A stretch of DNA of 64,000 nucleotides from Vibrio coralliilyticus (GTDB taxonomy: Bacteria > Pseudomonadota > Gammaproteobacteria > Enterobacterales > Vibrionaceae): the NCBI RefSeq assembly GCF_024449095.1, contig NZ_CP024627.1:1922001-1986000 (forward strand), given 5' to 3'. The notes beneath the pieces were generated by a model. It had not been told where the DNA came from. It made no database searches and was given only the letters and a program-made list of their open reading frames with translations. Positions 63,466-64,000 of this stretch are shown piece by piece. The translations under genes were made by a program, and so were the position numbers. The first letter of the stretch is position 1; every line of letters starts with the position of its first letter.

Positions 63466-64000
63466 TCAGCTTAACGGTCTCAAATATGCCAAGAAACGTT
63501 TCTCTGCGTATTTGAAACACCAAAGAATAATAAACGTCAACATCATATAGAATAGACCAGCCGTTAAGAAAGATTCGAATGGCGCATAGTAGCGAGAGTT
63601 AACCAATCGTGCCGCACCTGTGAGGTCCACAATCGTGACGATACCTGCCACCGCACTACCGTGAAGCATAAAGATCACTTCGTTGCTATAAGCAGGTAAT
63701 GCTCGACGCAAAGCGCTTGGCAAAATGATCCTACGGTATGTCATAAACGTCCCCATTCCGTAAGCTTTAGCCGCTTCAACTTCACCTTTAGGTAAACCAT
63801 TAATAGCACCGCGGATAATTTCAGCCGTGTATGCTGATGTGTTGAGCACAAAAGCAACAAGAGCACAAAACCAAGCGTTTTCCCACAGAGTGTCTTTCAC
63901 TGGGAAGAACTGATCCATTCCGTAATAAATCAAATAAAGCTGTACGAGCAGCGGTGTACCTCGAAAAAAGTAGATAAATGCCCAACTTGGCCCATTGATT
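63466..64000 (-). CDS. artM: arginine-type ABC transporter permease, partial
   Basis: This gene is cut by the window edge; about 177 codons are visible. It is an inner-membrane permease of the polar amino acid family (HisM/ArtM). The frame reads through the edge side as FIYFFRGTPLLVQLYLIYYG and carries the EAA loop EVEAAKAYGMGTFMTYRRIILPSALRRALPAYSNE, where ATPase contact occurs. FVLNTSAYTAEIIRGAINGLP supports ArtM-like specificity for basic amino acids. The start lies beyond 64000. Confidence 0.88.
   Translation of the reverse strand, partial: INGPSWAFIYFFRGTPLLVQLYLIYYGMDQFFPVKDTLWENAWFCALVAFVLNTSAYTAEIIRGAINGLPKGEVEAAKAYGMGTFMTYRRIILPSALRRALPAYSNEVIFMLHGSAVAGIVTIVDLTGAARLVNSRYYAPFESFLTAGLFYMMLTFIILWCFKYAEKRFLAYLRPLS

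Overview
The window looks like a chromosome segment of a marine Vibrio or a close relative. Three things support this: a TfoX-type competence regulator, a vibrio-type PanP aspartate decarboxylase, and the run HDOD - LysO - PanP - HexR - iron alcohol dehydrogenase - GrxA - YbjL at the right end, which I remember from Vibrio cholerae (from memory, not checked). No rRNA, tRNA, CRISPR array or intact insertion sequence was seen.

Layout. 1-10.5 kb is a catabolic island: HpcH/HpaI aldolase, LacI regulator, DctP/Q/M TRAP transporter, two double-domain NTF2/SnoaL-like proteins, sodium:solute symporter and a second LacI regulator. Four copies of one 16-bp operator tie it together. 10.6-11.5 kb holds four tiny minus-strand reading frames behind a cold-shock gene. 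11.9-16.6 kb is an orphan type VI secretion effector module: DUF6484, PAAR-like carrier, AHH nuclease, immunity protein. 16.9-24.3 kb contains a TolC/histidine-kinase chimera, a di-haem peroxidase overlapping a hybrid kinase, a small outer-membrane barrel and a TetR gene with tandem operators. 24.7-31.5 kb holds D-lactate dehydrogenase, LysR/MATE, and a ScrR-like repressor with fructokinase. 31.5-37.8 kb is an accessory, partly AT-rich stretch: an overlapping five-gene cassette led by an XRE regulator, a frameshifted membrane-protein gene, and a large DUF2254-like membrane protein flanked by two near-identical terminators. 38-41.5 kb is pheST. 41.8-48.5 kb is an envelope operon (porin-like protein, LolA-like protein, MMPL/RND transporter) with its TetR regulator and a divergent PQQ-type dehydrogenase, linked by repeats of one 13-bp palindrome. 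48.7-64 kb is mostly conserved vibrio backbone, with one unusual two-component pair and tfoX, ending inside an artM-like permease gene.

Several genes show recent damage or unusual decoding. One LacI gene has only an ATT start. The PAAR-like carrier and its toxin lie in the same frame, separated by one TAG and four codons. A small gene has an internal TAA. One membrane-protein gene is frameshifted. One 756-codon gene joins half an efflux lipoprotein to half a sensor kinase. The strongest leads for something undescribed are the amber-split effector, the XRE/phosphoesterase/membrane cassette, and the NTF2-protein catabolic island with its operator set.

All family assignments come from reading motifs by eye. 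No database search was possible.
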